DNA of 64,000 nt from UBA5109 sp965661005 (lineage in GTDB: Bacteria; Pseudomonadota; Gammaproteobacteria; Pseudomonadales; Pseudohongiellaceae): assembly GCA_965661005.1 (NCBI GenBank), contig CBFICB010000001.1, positions 62,001-126,000 of the forward strand, in the 5' to 3' direction. The notes beneath the pieces are model-generated. The model saw only the letters and a program-made list of their open reading frames with translations. It had not been told where the DNA came from and made no database searches. Below are positions 53,043 through 61,792 of the stretch, in pieces (position 1 is the first letter of the stretch; the number at the start of each line of letters is the position of its first letter). A program made the position numbers and the translations under genes.

Positions 53043-53444
53043 TTAAGCGCTTTTTTGACGGTCGGGATCGTACTCATTTCCTGCAAATCGATCATGCAAG
53101 TAAAACAATATTTTTTCTGGCTTATCAATCCATTGAACTTCGCCTTTTTCTTCTATGCGCAAACAGGGTGCTTTTAATTCCCCATATTCAGCTAGTAAAT
53201 TATCTTGATGGATGCTGCATTTACCGATATCCCGACGCTCGATATCAATATTCAACCGGCGTATTTCTTGCCGGGCTCTGCGGCTAGCAACACAACCTTT
53301 ATAGTCATACAGTGCAATACCACTTGTAGCTTTTGCCAGTTTTCTGCTTTCTTCTTCAGATCTCACTATAGGTTGGGGGGAGTGCAAGCTGTCAAGAATA
53401 TTGAGAAAGGTATCAACAGCCTTACGAAATATGAGTTTGAGCAT
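53043..53444 (-). CDS. glutaredoxin-like protein with atypical CVAS site
   Basis: 133 aa from ATG 53444 (homologues begin MLKLI; the open frame runs on to 53492). There is an N-terminal hydrophobic helix, then LYDYKGCVASRRARQEIRRLNIDIERRD and KAPCLRIEEKGEVQWI. Homologues have CPFC (CPxC) at the active site; here only the first Cys remains (CVAS). It keeps the TVP-like cis-Pro loop (KAPCL). A monothiol or structural role is possible. Confidence 0.8.
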   Translation of the reverse strand: MLKLIFRKAVDTFLNILDSLHSPQPIVRSEEESRKLAKATSGIALYDYKGCVASRRARQEIRRLNIDIERRDIGKCSIHQDNLLAEYGELKAPCLRIEEKGEVQWIDKPEKILFYLHDRFAGNEYDPDRQKSA

Positions 53445-53557
53445 GCAGGTTACAACTTGGTTTTGGTTTGCTGATTTTAAAAAAAGCGGCATTATCTACA
53501 AAGCTCGAAAGGCTGTCGAGCTTTTTTTTGCTGTATCTGGCCAGCCTTATTCTAAAA

Positions 53558-53950
53558 TTAGTCCTGATTAATTATCTGCCCATTAATGTAATACCAAACT
53601 CCTTTCAAGCGCTGAAACAAGGATATTTCATGATGAACATGTTCCCGTCCTTCCTCATCCCTATATCTGGCAATAAACTCTGCTTGCCCAAGGTCTCCTT
53701 TTTGCTGATATCCAAGAATTTCCAGCGAATCCCACTTATATTTGCTTGTATTTAATTCTGCCCTTTTAATATTGCTGGCTGTTGATGGATGCCAAGTCTT
53801 TAGAAGATATTCAGCTTGACCGCCAATAACATATGCAGCATAACGGGATCTCAGTAATTGACGTACTGTCTTTGCCTTAGCCCGCCCTTTTAACAGAGGC
53901 TCGCAGCAATCTGAATAGCTTTTGTTGCTACCACAAACACAAGAAGACAT
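53558..53950 (-). CDS. YchJ family protein with SEC-C zinc motif
   Basis: A 130 aa UPF0225/YchJ protein. The N-terminal CVCGSNKSYSDCCEPLLKG is a SEC-C-type metal-binding motif; LLRSRYAAYVIGGQAEYLLKTWHPST is the NTF2-like core. Homologues are often stand-alone with unknown function. A 316 bp intergenic stretch (53951-54266) upstream holds the direct repeat described separately and no gene. Confidence 0.9.
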   Translation of the reverse strand: MSSCVCGSNKSYSDCCEPLLKGRAKAKTVRQLLRSRYAAYVIGGQAEYLLKTWHPSTASNIKRAELNTSKYKWDSLEILGYQQKGDLGQAEFIARYRDEEGREHVHHEISLFQRLKGVWYYINGQIINQD

Positions 53951-54128
53951 ATTTATACCCTTCTGATTTTATATAAAACACTCACAAGCTAGCTGCACAA
54001 ACAATGACACTATCATATGCCTTATTCTGGCCCTAAAAAAAGAGCTTTAGATCAGATTTAATCATAGTTTTTGCACTTTGAAGCGGCAACATGAACCCAT
54101 GCTTTTCATGAAACATTTATCCAATTTT

Positions 54129-54182
54129 TATCTGCCTTGGGATGATTAGCATTTTTATTACAAACGTGTTTATATCTGCCTT
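54129..54182. repeat. direct repeat TATCTGCCTT, 44 bp apart
   Basis: TATCTGCCTT occurs at 54129-54138 and 54173-54182, a spacing of about four helical turns, in the gap upstream of the MoxR-cluster's first gene. It could be a regulator half-site pair. A TTGCGA is at about 54252, close to the start codon; otherwise no promoter is clear. Confidence 0.35.
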
Positions 54183-54266
54183 CGCTGCATGAAATATAGC
54201 TTTAGCAGAAATAGCAAACTTAGGGGATAACCTTCCCCCGTTTAACTTCGTTGCGACTTATTTAGT

Positions 54267-56501
54267 ATGTATAGTATGTACGAATTTTTTTTCAAATACT
54301 CACCCGCTGTTTATAACGAAAGTGACTTTATCCTTGTCAACTCCTGGCCGCTTTGGCTTTTGTATGCACTCGCCTTTGTTTTCATTGCTGGGTGCTTGTT
54401 TATGCTGGTATGGAAGCGCAGCGTTTTAAACTTCTTTCAAGTTGCCTCCATCGGAAGCTTACAGGCTCTAATGATAGTTTTGGTGCTTTTCGTTTTATGG
54501 CAACCCGCCCTGGTAACTGAACGCCTGGTCGGCGGTGAAAATGCCCTTGCTATTCTATTGGATAGCTCTGCCAGCATGGCATTAGCTGAAAATGGCGAAA
54601 CTCGTATGTCACAAGCTCAGACCTTACTTTCCGAAGAAGGCCTGTCTGACTTAGCCGATATTTATGACATATTGCCTTTTGTTTTCACCGAAGAAACCAG
54701 CGCCGTAAACAATTTCGCCGAGTTACCCAACCCTGGCAATAGCTCTAATATTGGTCAGTCCATTATTCAAGCCCTTCGAGAAGCAAGTAATACGTCTTTA
54801 GGGGCATTAATCCTTGTTAGCGATGGGGCCGATAATAATGGCAGCCTTGATGCAGCAACGCTGAGCGAAATAGCATCATATGGCGTCCCAATTCATACTG
54901 TTGGAATCGGACGAGAATCCATACCGGAAGATCTCGAATTAAACAGCATCCAGCTACCCCAATCTGCCTTGCCGGGCACCACCCTGGCGGCAGGCGTATC
55001 CATTCTTCACGATCAGGGGGGGCTTACCAGAATTAAAGTCTATAACGGTGAGGAATTATTAAGCACCGAAGAAATTGAGTTAAGTGCAGACCAGAATACG
55101 ACGACTGCTTTTATCGATATTGAGGTCAGTGAACCCGGCGAACTGGATTTACGATTCTCACTTGACCCGATTAATGGTGAAAGCAATCTCACCAATAACT
55201 CCAGAGCTCAGGTTGTAGACGTTCCTGATGGCAATTACCGCATTCTCTATATAGAAGGAGAACCGCGTTGGGAATATAAATTTATGCAGCGCGCAATGGA
55301 TGAAGACCCCAGTGTTCAGTTGTCCACCTTATTGCGAGTTACCCCTAACAAATTTTATCGCCAGGGCATCGACGATCCCGCTCAGCTGGAAGAAGGCTTT
55401 CCGATTGAGCGTGCTGAATTATTTTCCTATGACGCATTGATTATTGGCAGTGTTGAACTGGCAGAATTTGATCAACAGCAGCAACAAATGATTCATGACT
55501 TTGTGAGTGAGCGAGGTGGCAGTTTGATGATGCTGGCAGGTTTAAATGGTTTGGGTTTAGGCGGTTGGAGTGAGTCGGTAGTTAACGAAGTCCTGCCCGC
55601 CAATCTCTCTTCTGAAAATTCTGCTTTTGTGCGGCAACAAGCTAAAGTAATACCTACACCAAATGGCCTGGCTTCACCAGTGTTGCAGCTTAGTGACAGC
55701 CCTTCTGAAAATATTGAGTTATGGGATGCTCTGCCAAATGTGGCTGATTACCAAAGCATTGGCCCCCTTAGACCCGCGGCGACAACCTTATTGGAAATTG
55801 ATGTCGATGGAGAGCTGCAGCCTCTCTTAGTGACTCAACCTTACGGCCGGGGGCAGAGTTATATTCTGGCTACTGGCGGAACCTGGCGCTGGCAAATGAG
55901 CATGCCATTAGAAGACATGAGCCATGAAACTTTTTGGCGTCAGTTGGCTCGCGGCCTCGTGGCTAACTCCCCTCTGCCCTTTGAATTAAGCACTACAATT
56001 GAAAACGAAGAGATTCGTGTTCGAGCGCAAGTCCGCGATCCCGACGCCGAAGAGAATCAGGGGCTTGCTGTTTCCGCAGTCGTCTCTTCTGACTATGGAC
56101 CTGCAATGACTCTAGAGTTATTGCCTTCCAGTAATCAGCCTGGTGTCTATGAGGCCAGCTTCAACCCTGCAGATACTGGTTTATTCTCAATAGAAGCCAT
56201 TTCTAGAGTTGGCGACACTCCAATTAGCTCAACTCGTTCAGCCATCAGATTTGAACAGAATCAGGAAGCCTTCGCTATTCGACAGAATCGTGACTTACTT
56301 GAAAACTTATCTGCTGCTACCGGAGGGCAATACTGGCAAGCTGAAAACTGGAACGAACTGCCCGAAGCAATTTCATATTCCACGGCCGGCATTACTGAAC
56401 AAGATGTTCGCTATCTTTGGGATGCTCCAATTATTTTCATCCTGCTGATCCTGCTTAAAACCTCGGAGTGGTTACTGCGAAGACGTTGGAGAACAATCTA
56501 A
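54267..56501 (+). CDS. vWA/glutamine-amidotransferase-like membrane protein
   Basis: 744 aa. Residues 27-50 and 58-85 are membrane helices. A vWA domain follows with a complete MIDAS: D99-S-S101-A-S103, and VSDGADNN with D186. Then a beta-rich segment and a class I glutamine-amidotransferase-like fold (RILYIEGEPRWEYKFMQRAM to the DFVSERGGSLMMLAGLNGL region), with no catalytic Cys seen. A further helix near the C-terminus (APIIFILLILLKTSEW) re-enters the membrane. It is the first gene of the MoxR run; its stop overlaps the next ATG (TAATG). ATG at 54276 is an alternative start. Confidence 0.88.
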   Translation: MYSMYEFFFKYSPAVYNESDFILVNSWPLWLLYALAFVFIAGCLFMLVWKRSVLNFFQVASIGSLQALMIVLVLFVLWQPALVTERLVGGENALAILLDSSASMALAENGETRMSQAQTLLSEEGLSDLADIYDILPFVFTEETSAVNNFAELPNPGNSSNIGQSIIQALREASNTSLGALILVSDGADNNGSLDAATLSEIASYGVPIHTVGIGRESIPEDLELNSIQLPQSALPGTTLAAGVSILHDQGGLTRIKVYNGEELLSTEEIELSADQNTTTAFIDIEVSEPGELDLRFSLDPINGESNLTNNSRAQVVDVPDGNYRILYIEGEPRWEYKFMQRAMDEDPSVQLSTLLRVTPNKFYRQGIDDPAQLEEGFPIERAELFSYDALIIGSVELAEFDQQQQQMIHDFVSERGGSLMMLAGLNGLGLGGWSESVVNEVLPANLSSENSAFVRQQAKVIPTPNGLASPVLQLSDSPSENIELWDALPNVADYQSIGPLRPAATTLLEIDVDGELQPLLVTQPYGRGQSYILATGGTWRWQMSMPLEDMSHETFWRQLARGLVANSPLPFELSTTIENEEIRVRAQVRDPDAEENQGLAVSAVVSSDYGPAMTLELLPSSNQPGVYEASFNPADTGLFSIEAISRVGDTPISSTRSAIRFEQNQEAFAIRQNRDLLENLSAATGGQYWQAENWNELPEAISYSTAGITEQDVRYLWDAPIIFILLILLKTSEWLLRRRWRTI

Positions 56502-57430
56502 TGCCCGGAAATTACCCAAAGAGCGTTATTTTAATAGCCTTAGCAACTTTCTTATCTGCCACTTCATTATCTGCTCGGGCTGAACTCTATTTCACTATTA
56601 TTGAGGGCTTAGCTGGGGAGCCGGTATTTGAAGAAAAATTTCATACTCAAAGCCAGACCCTAGCCGATGCATCGGCGACCTTAGCCAATGCTGACAAGAT
56701 CACTTTATTCAATGGGGAAAATGCCACTCGTGAAAACCTCCTTGCACATTTTGATTCGCAAAGCGCCATGATGAATGAGGATGACCGGGCAGTAATATAT
56801 CTAGTTGGTCATGGCAGTTTTGATGGCGAAGAATATAAATTCAATATCCCTGGCTTGGATATCACAACAGATGATCTTCTTAGCATCATGGAGTCCTTCC
56901 CCGGGCAAAACCATTTTCTTTTGAACACTTCCAGCACTAGTGGTGCCTTGCTAGAAGCACTGGAAGATGAATCAAGAATTTTAGTGACCGCAACTCGCAG
57001 CGGTAATGAAAAAAATGCCACCTTCTTTGGGGAGTATTTCGTAGAAGCATTAAGCAGTGAAGATGCTGACTTAAATAAAAATAATAATATAAGCATCGAG
57101 GAGGCTTTTGGTTATGCGCAACGCCAGGTCGAAGAATACTTTGAAAGTCAGGGGCAACTGGCAACTGAGCATCCCGAAATTATAGGGGATGGCGCTGCTC
57201 AATTTACTCTAGCCAGAATTAACCCTGTTATGATTTCAACTGAAAACCCTCGCATAGCAGAACTTCAAGAACAGAATCTTGAGATCGACCGTCAGATTGA
57301 AAGCTTGCAATTACGACGTGCAGAAATGAATAACCAGGAATATATTGAACAACTTCAAGCGTTAATTCTCCGATCAGCCACAATCAATGAAGAAATTGAT
57401 CAATTAACAAATGAAGCACAGGCAGAATAA
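56501..57430 (+). CDS. caspase-like (clan CD) secreted protein without catalytic Cys
   Basis: 309 aa from ATG 56501, which overlaps the previous stop. A signal peptide (IALATFLSATSLSARA) is followed by a caspase/legumain-like fold: VIYLVGHGSFDGEEYKF contains the catalytic-type His (H104) and FLLNTSSTSGALLEAL sits where DxCxSG is expected, but no Cys is there. LNKNNNISIEEAFGYAQ is an EF-hand-like segment typical of such proteins. The C-terminal 60 or so residues (about 245-305) form a coiled coil. Predicted to be a non-catalytic, periplasmic binding or regulatory protein. Confidence 0.75.
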   Translation: MPGNYPKSVILIALATFLSATSLSARAELYFTIIEGLAGEPVFEEKFHTQSQTLADASATLANADKITLFNGENATRENLLAHFDSQSAMMNEDDRAVIYLVGHGSFDGEEYKFNIPGLDITTDDLLSIMESFPGQNHFLLNTSSTSGALLEALEDESRILVTATRSGNEKNATFFGEYFVEALSSEDADLNKNNNISIEEAFGYAQRQVEEYFESQGQLATEHPEIIGDGAAQFTLARINPVMISTENPRIAELQEQNLEIDRQIESLQLRRAEMNNQEYIEQLQALILRSATINEEIDQLTNEAQAE

Positions 57431-57469
57431 GTGGTAGACAGTTAATCGAATCAAAGGCAAAGAATCTCA

Positions 57470-59809
57470 GTGAAAGTAAGGCTTTATAAATCTATCATTC
57501 GTCTAGCTCGGCTAGGGGCTTATAGTGCTATTGCAAGTGCTTTTTTATTTTCTGCTCCCTCTCAAGCCAGAGAACATTTATTAGGCGCGCTTGATAATGA
57601 GACTTTATTGGCATGCGAAAACCTGCATTGGTCAGGTCAAAGTCTAGAAGCTAACGCTTGCTATCTGAATATTATTCGAACAGTTCATCCTCCTGAAATC
57701 CAGGCTGAAGCGATGTGGGCTTTGGGCGACCTGTATACGGCCGATGAATTATTAGAACAAGCTGCGCAATTGGATCCTGATAATGCCATGATTCTGGTTA
57801 GAACTGGCGAACTCTATATGCGAACTTATCAGTATCAGGATGCTTACAACTTTTTTAACCAAGCGCTTGGGCTGGAGCCTGATAATGCCTGGGCGCATAT
57901 CGGTGCAGCTGAAGCATTAAGCTCTGGTAATAATGGTGAAGAAATTAATGCCCACATAGAAGCTGTACAAACTCATTTCTCTTCCCCTCCTGGTGCCCGT
58001 TTACGGGCAATGCTTATGTCGATTAATTCTGCCATGGAGCAAGACTTATATGACGAAACAAGAGAGCAGCTTGATCAGGCCTGGGACTTTGTTGAAGATG
58101 AAGACTTACCAAAAATCCATCTTAACACCTTGGAAGCGGCTTTGGCTTTTGTCACCAGAAGGACCGATGAGGTCCAAGGCTATATTGATGCAGCACTCAA
58201 CGAGGCCCCTGGTTATGGTGATGCCTATGCCATCCCTGGATACTTTGCATCCATCACACGCCGATACGCTGAGTCCGGAGAGTTTTATCAGCAAGCAGTA
58301 GAAATTGAACCCGATCACTGGTCAGCACATCTTGAGCTGGGACAAAACTATCTTCGACTCAATAAGATAGATGAAGGAATTCGCCATGTAGAAATTTCTT
58401 ATGAAGGCGATGGCTTTAATCCAAAAACACTTAACATGATGCGGTTGCTTGATACCTTTAGTGCAAACTTCGTTGACCTTACATTTCCTGATCCGCCAGA
58501 AGAAGATGGCATTCCCAAACTGGTGCTTCGATTGGATCGAAACGAAGTCGATGTCATTACGCCCTATGCCAGAGAATTGGCCGAAGCCAGTATGGTAACA
58601 TTTGAAGAGCGTTATAACTTTCGGGCAAAAGAGCCTGTTGTTGTCGAAATTTTCCCTAACCATGAAGACTTTGTGGTGCGCTCTATTGGCATGCCTGGTG
58701 TAGGAATTCTTGGCGTCACCTTTGGTTATCTTTTTGCCATGGACTCACCGACGGGTCATCCTGATGAAACCTATCATTGGGGCACAACCCTGTGGCACGA
58801 AATGGCTCATGTCTATACCTTAGAAGCATCAGAGCATGGTGTTCCGCGTTGGTATAGTGAAGGCATTTCTGTTTATGAAGAATGGAATACCGGTCCTATC
58901 CCCGGCATTAAAATTCCCTCTTATGTATTGTCATTCATGGCTGAAGATGCTTTTTTGCCGGTAGCTGAATTGGATAATGGTTTCATGCGCCCCACTTATG
59001 ATGAACAAGTCATTGTTTCCTATATGCAGGCAGGACTGATCTTCCAGTTTATTTCTGAAGAGTATGGCCACGAAAAAATCGTCGATATGCTCTATCAATT
59101 TGTTGAAGGTACAGATGAGGTTACTGCAATTGAGACAGCTTTGAGTATTAGTGACAATGAATTTGATCGACATTTTAAACAGTATATTGATATTCAATTT
59201 GGCCCCCTGCTAAATAATTTGCAAATCTGGCAACAAGATCTGCAAGCAACCATGCAGGCATATTCCGAGGAGAACTGGGAAGAAGCCATTGCTGCGGCTA
59301 ATCGTGCAATTTTTACTTTTCCGGACTATGTTGAACAAGACAGCCCTTACATCGCAAAAGCGCTTGCGCATTCTCAGCTTGAACAAGATGATTTGAAATT
59401 TGAGACCCTTGAAACTTTTTGGCAGCTGGGCGGCTATTCAGCCCGCGCCTTGAAAGAACTCGCTGATGAATATATTGCGCGTGGACAAAAAACTGAAGCA
59501 ATTGAAGTTTTCAGAGACATCCATTACGTTGATCCTTTTGATGAGGCAACTCATGGCAAACTGGGCGATATTTATCTTGAATTGGGGCGGACTGAAGCCG
59601 CCTTGCAAGAATATCAGGTTGGACTGGCCCTCAATCCTTTGGATCAGGCTACTGCCAATTATCGTGTCGCATCAGCATATAAAGCGTTAAACGATAACTC
59701 TCAGGCAATGGAATATTTAATGACGGCCCTGGATATTGCCCCGCAATACCGTCCAGCCCAGCAACTATTATTAGAGTTAAGCCGAGCACAAACGAATACC
59801 CAAAATTAA
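57470..59809 (+). CDS. TPR protein with HExxH metalloprotease (peptidase MA-like) domain
   Basis: 779 aa from GTG 57470. A signal sequence (ending SAPSQA) sends it to the periplasm. TPR-type helices fill residues 50-330 and 620-775 (for example DAYNFFNQALGLEPDNAWAHIGAAEAL). Between them is a peptidase-MA-like domain with TLWHEMAHVYTLE (H443, E444, H447) and WYSEGISVYEE providing the third ligand Glu. A Zn-dependent peptidase tethered by TPR interactions is expected. The gene is 39 bp after the caspase-like gene and 26 bp before moxR. Confidence 0.85.
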   Translation: MKVRLYKSIIRLARLGAYSAIASAFLFSAPSQAREHLLGALDNETLLACENLHWSGQSLEANACYLNIIRTVHPPEIQAEAMWALGDLYTADELLEQAAQLDPDNAMILVRTGELYMRTYQYQDAYNFFNQALGLEPDNAWAHIGAAEALSSGNNGEEINAHIEAVQTHFSSPPGARLRAMLMSINSAMEQDLYDETREQLDQAWDFVEDEDLPKIHLNTLEAALAFVTRRTDEVQGYIDAALNEAPGYGDAYAIPGYFASITRRYAESGEFYQQAVEIEPDHWSAHLELGQNYLRLNKIDEGIRHVEISYEGDGFNPKTLNMMRLLDTFSANFVDLTFPDPPEEDGIPKLVLRLDRNEVDVITPYARELAEASMVTFEERYNFRAKEPVVVEIFPNHEDFVVRSIGMPGVGILGVTFGYLFAMDSPTGHPDETYHWGTTLWHEMAHVYTLEASEHGVPRWYSEGISVYEEWNTGPIPGIKIPSYVLSFMAEDAFLPVAELDNGFMRPTYDEQVIVSYMQAGLIFQFISEEYGHEKIVDMLYQFVEGTDEVTAIETALSISDNEFDRHFKQYIDIQFGPLLNNLQIWQQDLQATMQAYSEENWEEAIAAANRAIFTFPDYVEQDSPYIAKALAHSQLEQDDLKFETLETFWQLGGYSARALKELADEYIARGQKTEAIEVFRDIHYVDPFDEATHGKLGDIYLELGRTEAALQEYQVGLALNPLDQATANYRVASAYKALNDNSQAMEYLMTALDIAPQYRPAQQLLLELSRAQTNTQN

Positions 59810-59835
59810 TCAATCAGGAACCCTTTACAGGAAAT

Positions 59836-60864
59836 ATGAATATGAGTGAAGTAGAAGAAAATTTTGAAACAGCTGAAACCCGTGCCCTAGTCGAAGATTT
59901 CCAGATGGCTATCAAAAATATCCGGGAACAAATCAGGGGCACAATTGTTGGACAGGATGAAGTTGTTGATAGCCTGCTTATCACTCTGTTTGTTGGCGGT
60001 CACTGTTTGATTACCGGCATGCCTGGTACTGCTAAAACCTTACTGGTGCATACCCTGGCCAGTGCTCTGGGTTTGGAATTTAAACGTATACAGTTTACTC
60101 CTGACTTGATGCCTACTGATATCACCGGTACTGACATGGTTGAAGAAGATCAAAGCACTGGCAAGCGCGAATGGCGTTTCATAGAAGGACCTGTGTTTAC
60201 CAACGTCTTGCTGGCTGACGAAATTAACCGTACACCACCAAAAACCCAGGCGGCCTTGCTGGAAGCAATGCAAGAAAAAACTGTCACCGTCCGAGGCAAA
60301 AATCATACTTTGGATAAGCCCTTTGTCGTGCTGGCAACCCAAAATCCAATTGAGCTGGAAGGAACATATCCATTACCAGAAGCACAGCTTGACCGCTTTT
60401 TGTTTAATGTCATTCTTGATTATCTGGACAGCGAGCAGGAAGTAGCGGTAATAAACCGCTTCACAAAAAGCGTCGAAATGCCGCCTGTCAAAGCCTGCAC
60501 TACCGCAAAAGAAATCATCAGATTTCAAAGCCTGATTCGGGAAGTGCCAATTTCTGACTCCTTAAACCGTTATGCAGTGGATATTGTTCGTGCCACCAGA
60601 CCATCTGATGAATTAGCCACCGATATGATTAAAAAGTATGCGAACTTCGGTTCCAGTATCCGTGCCACCATGAATCTGGTTTTGGCTGCCAAAACCCGCG
60701 CTTTGATGGAGGGGCGATATCACGTTCAGGCTGAGGATTTAAGAGCATTGGCCATTCCAATCCTACGCCATCGTGTACTGCCTAATTATTATGCTGAATC
60801 GGATGGTATTAGCATTGATGACATTCTGACTGATTTATTGACCCACATTCCTGTAAACGAATAA
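59836..60864 (+). CDS. MoxR-family AAA+ ATPase
   Basis: 342 aa. Walker A GMPGTAKTLLVHTLA, Walker B VLLADEINRTPPKTQAALLEAM, sensor LATQNPIELEGTYPLPEAQLDRF and the arginine-bearing C-terminal lid are complete. MoxR ATPases act with vWA proteins as chaperones that insert metals or assemble complexes. The start ATG has AGGAAAT upstream. It is the centre of the seven-gene run. Confidence 0.93.
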   Translation: MNMSEVEENFETAETRALVEDFQMAIKNIREQIRGTIVGQDEVVDSLLITLFVGGHCLITGMPGTAKTLLVHTLASALGLEFKRIQFTPDLMPTDITGTDMVEEDQSTGKREWRFIEGPVFTNVLLADEINRTPPKTQAALLEAMQEKTVTVRGKNHTLDKPFVVLATQNPIELEGTYPLPEAQLDRFLFNVILDYLDSEQEVAVINRFTKSVEMPPVKACTTAKEIIRFQSLIREVPISDSLNRYAVDIVRATRPSDELATDMIKKYANFGSSIRATMNLVLAAKTRALMEGRYHVQAEDLRALAIPILRHRVLPNYYAESDGISIDDILTDLLTHIPVNE

Positions 60865-60877
60865 ACCCGGACTAACG

Positions 60878-61792
60878 ATGCAAATAGGCCAAACCGACAA
60901 TCGTAATTCTCCTACTCGCCTGCTAGACCCAAGTGTGCTGTCCGGCCTTTCCAATTTGGAATTAGTCGCCAAGGCGGTGGTTGAAGGCTTCGTCATGGGA
61001 CTGCATCGTTCTCCAAAATATGGTTTTAGTCAGGAGTTTGTTGAATATCGTCCTTATGCCGAAGGTGACGATCCTCGACATATTGACTGGAATGTCTATT
61101 CTCGAACTGACAAGACCTTTATCAAACTGTTTAAAGGTGAAACCAACAGTCATTTAATGCTGCTACTGGATACCTCAGCATCAATGGGCTTTGGTGCCAC
61201 TCATTCAAAATTACAATATGGCAAATACCTGGCAGCGAGCCTGGCTTATCTGGCTTCACGACAGCATGATGCTATCGGCGCAATGATTTTCAACAGTGAA
61301 GTCGTGGAATATCGCCCACCTACATCAAAAAGTGGAACTCTACACGGTGTTATCCATACACTCGATAATGCCGAGGCCGTTGAGGGCACGGCTATGCAAA
61401 AACCCTTCACCCGCTTTCGCGAACATGTAAAAAAACGCGGATTAGTCGCTGTGATTTCAGACTTTTATTGCGACCCAGAAGCCTTAATGGAAAATGTTCG
61501 TCCACTCGCCCTGCATGGGCAGGATGTCATCATGTTCCATTTAATGGACCCTGAAGAGCTTAATCCAAACATTAAAGAGTCAACCCTGTACGAAGATATG
61601 GAATCGGGTGAATCCATTGAAGTGTCTCCAGTATTCATGAAACAGGAATATCCGGAAAAAATTAAGGCGCATATTGCCTCCATTCAAAAAGCGGCTCAGG
61701 GCATGAATGCTGACCACATATTGTTGAAAACCGATGAGCCTCTCGACCGTGCCTTACATTCATACCTGACTTTTAGAGAGAAGCGCGCCTGA
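60878..61792 (+). CDS. DUF58 domain protein (vWA-like)
   Basis: 304 aa. The DUF58 signature EFVEYRPYAEGDDPRHIDWNVYSRTDKTFIK is followed by a vWA-like domain with LLLDTSASMGFG (DTSAS MIDAS). No signal peptide, so cytoplasmic. DUF58 proteins nearly always pair with MoxR. Its stop overlaps the next gene (TGATG). Confidence 0.92.
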   Translation: MQIGQTDNRNSPTRLLDPSVLSGLSNLELVAKAVVEGFVMGLHRSPKYGFSQEFVEYRPYAEGDDPRHIDWNVYSRTDKTFIKLFKGETNSHLMLLLDTSASMGFGATHSKLQYGKYLAASLAYLASRQHDAIGAMIFNSEVVEYRPPTSKSGTLHGVIHTLDNAEAVEGTAMQKPFTRFREHVKKRGLVAVISDFYCDPEALMENVRPLALHGQDVIMFHLMDPEELNPNIKESTLYEDMESGESIEVSPVFMKQEYPEKIKAHIASIQKAAQGMNADHILLKTDEPLDRALHSYLTFREKRA

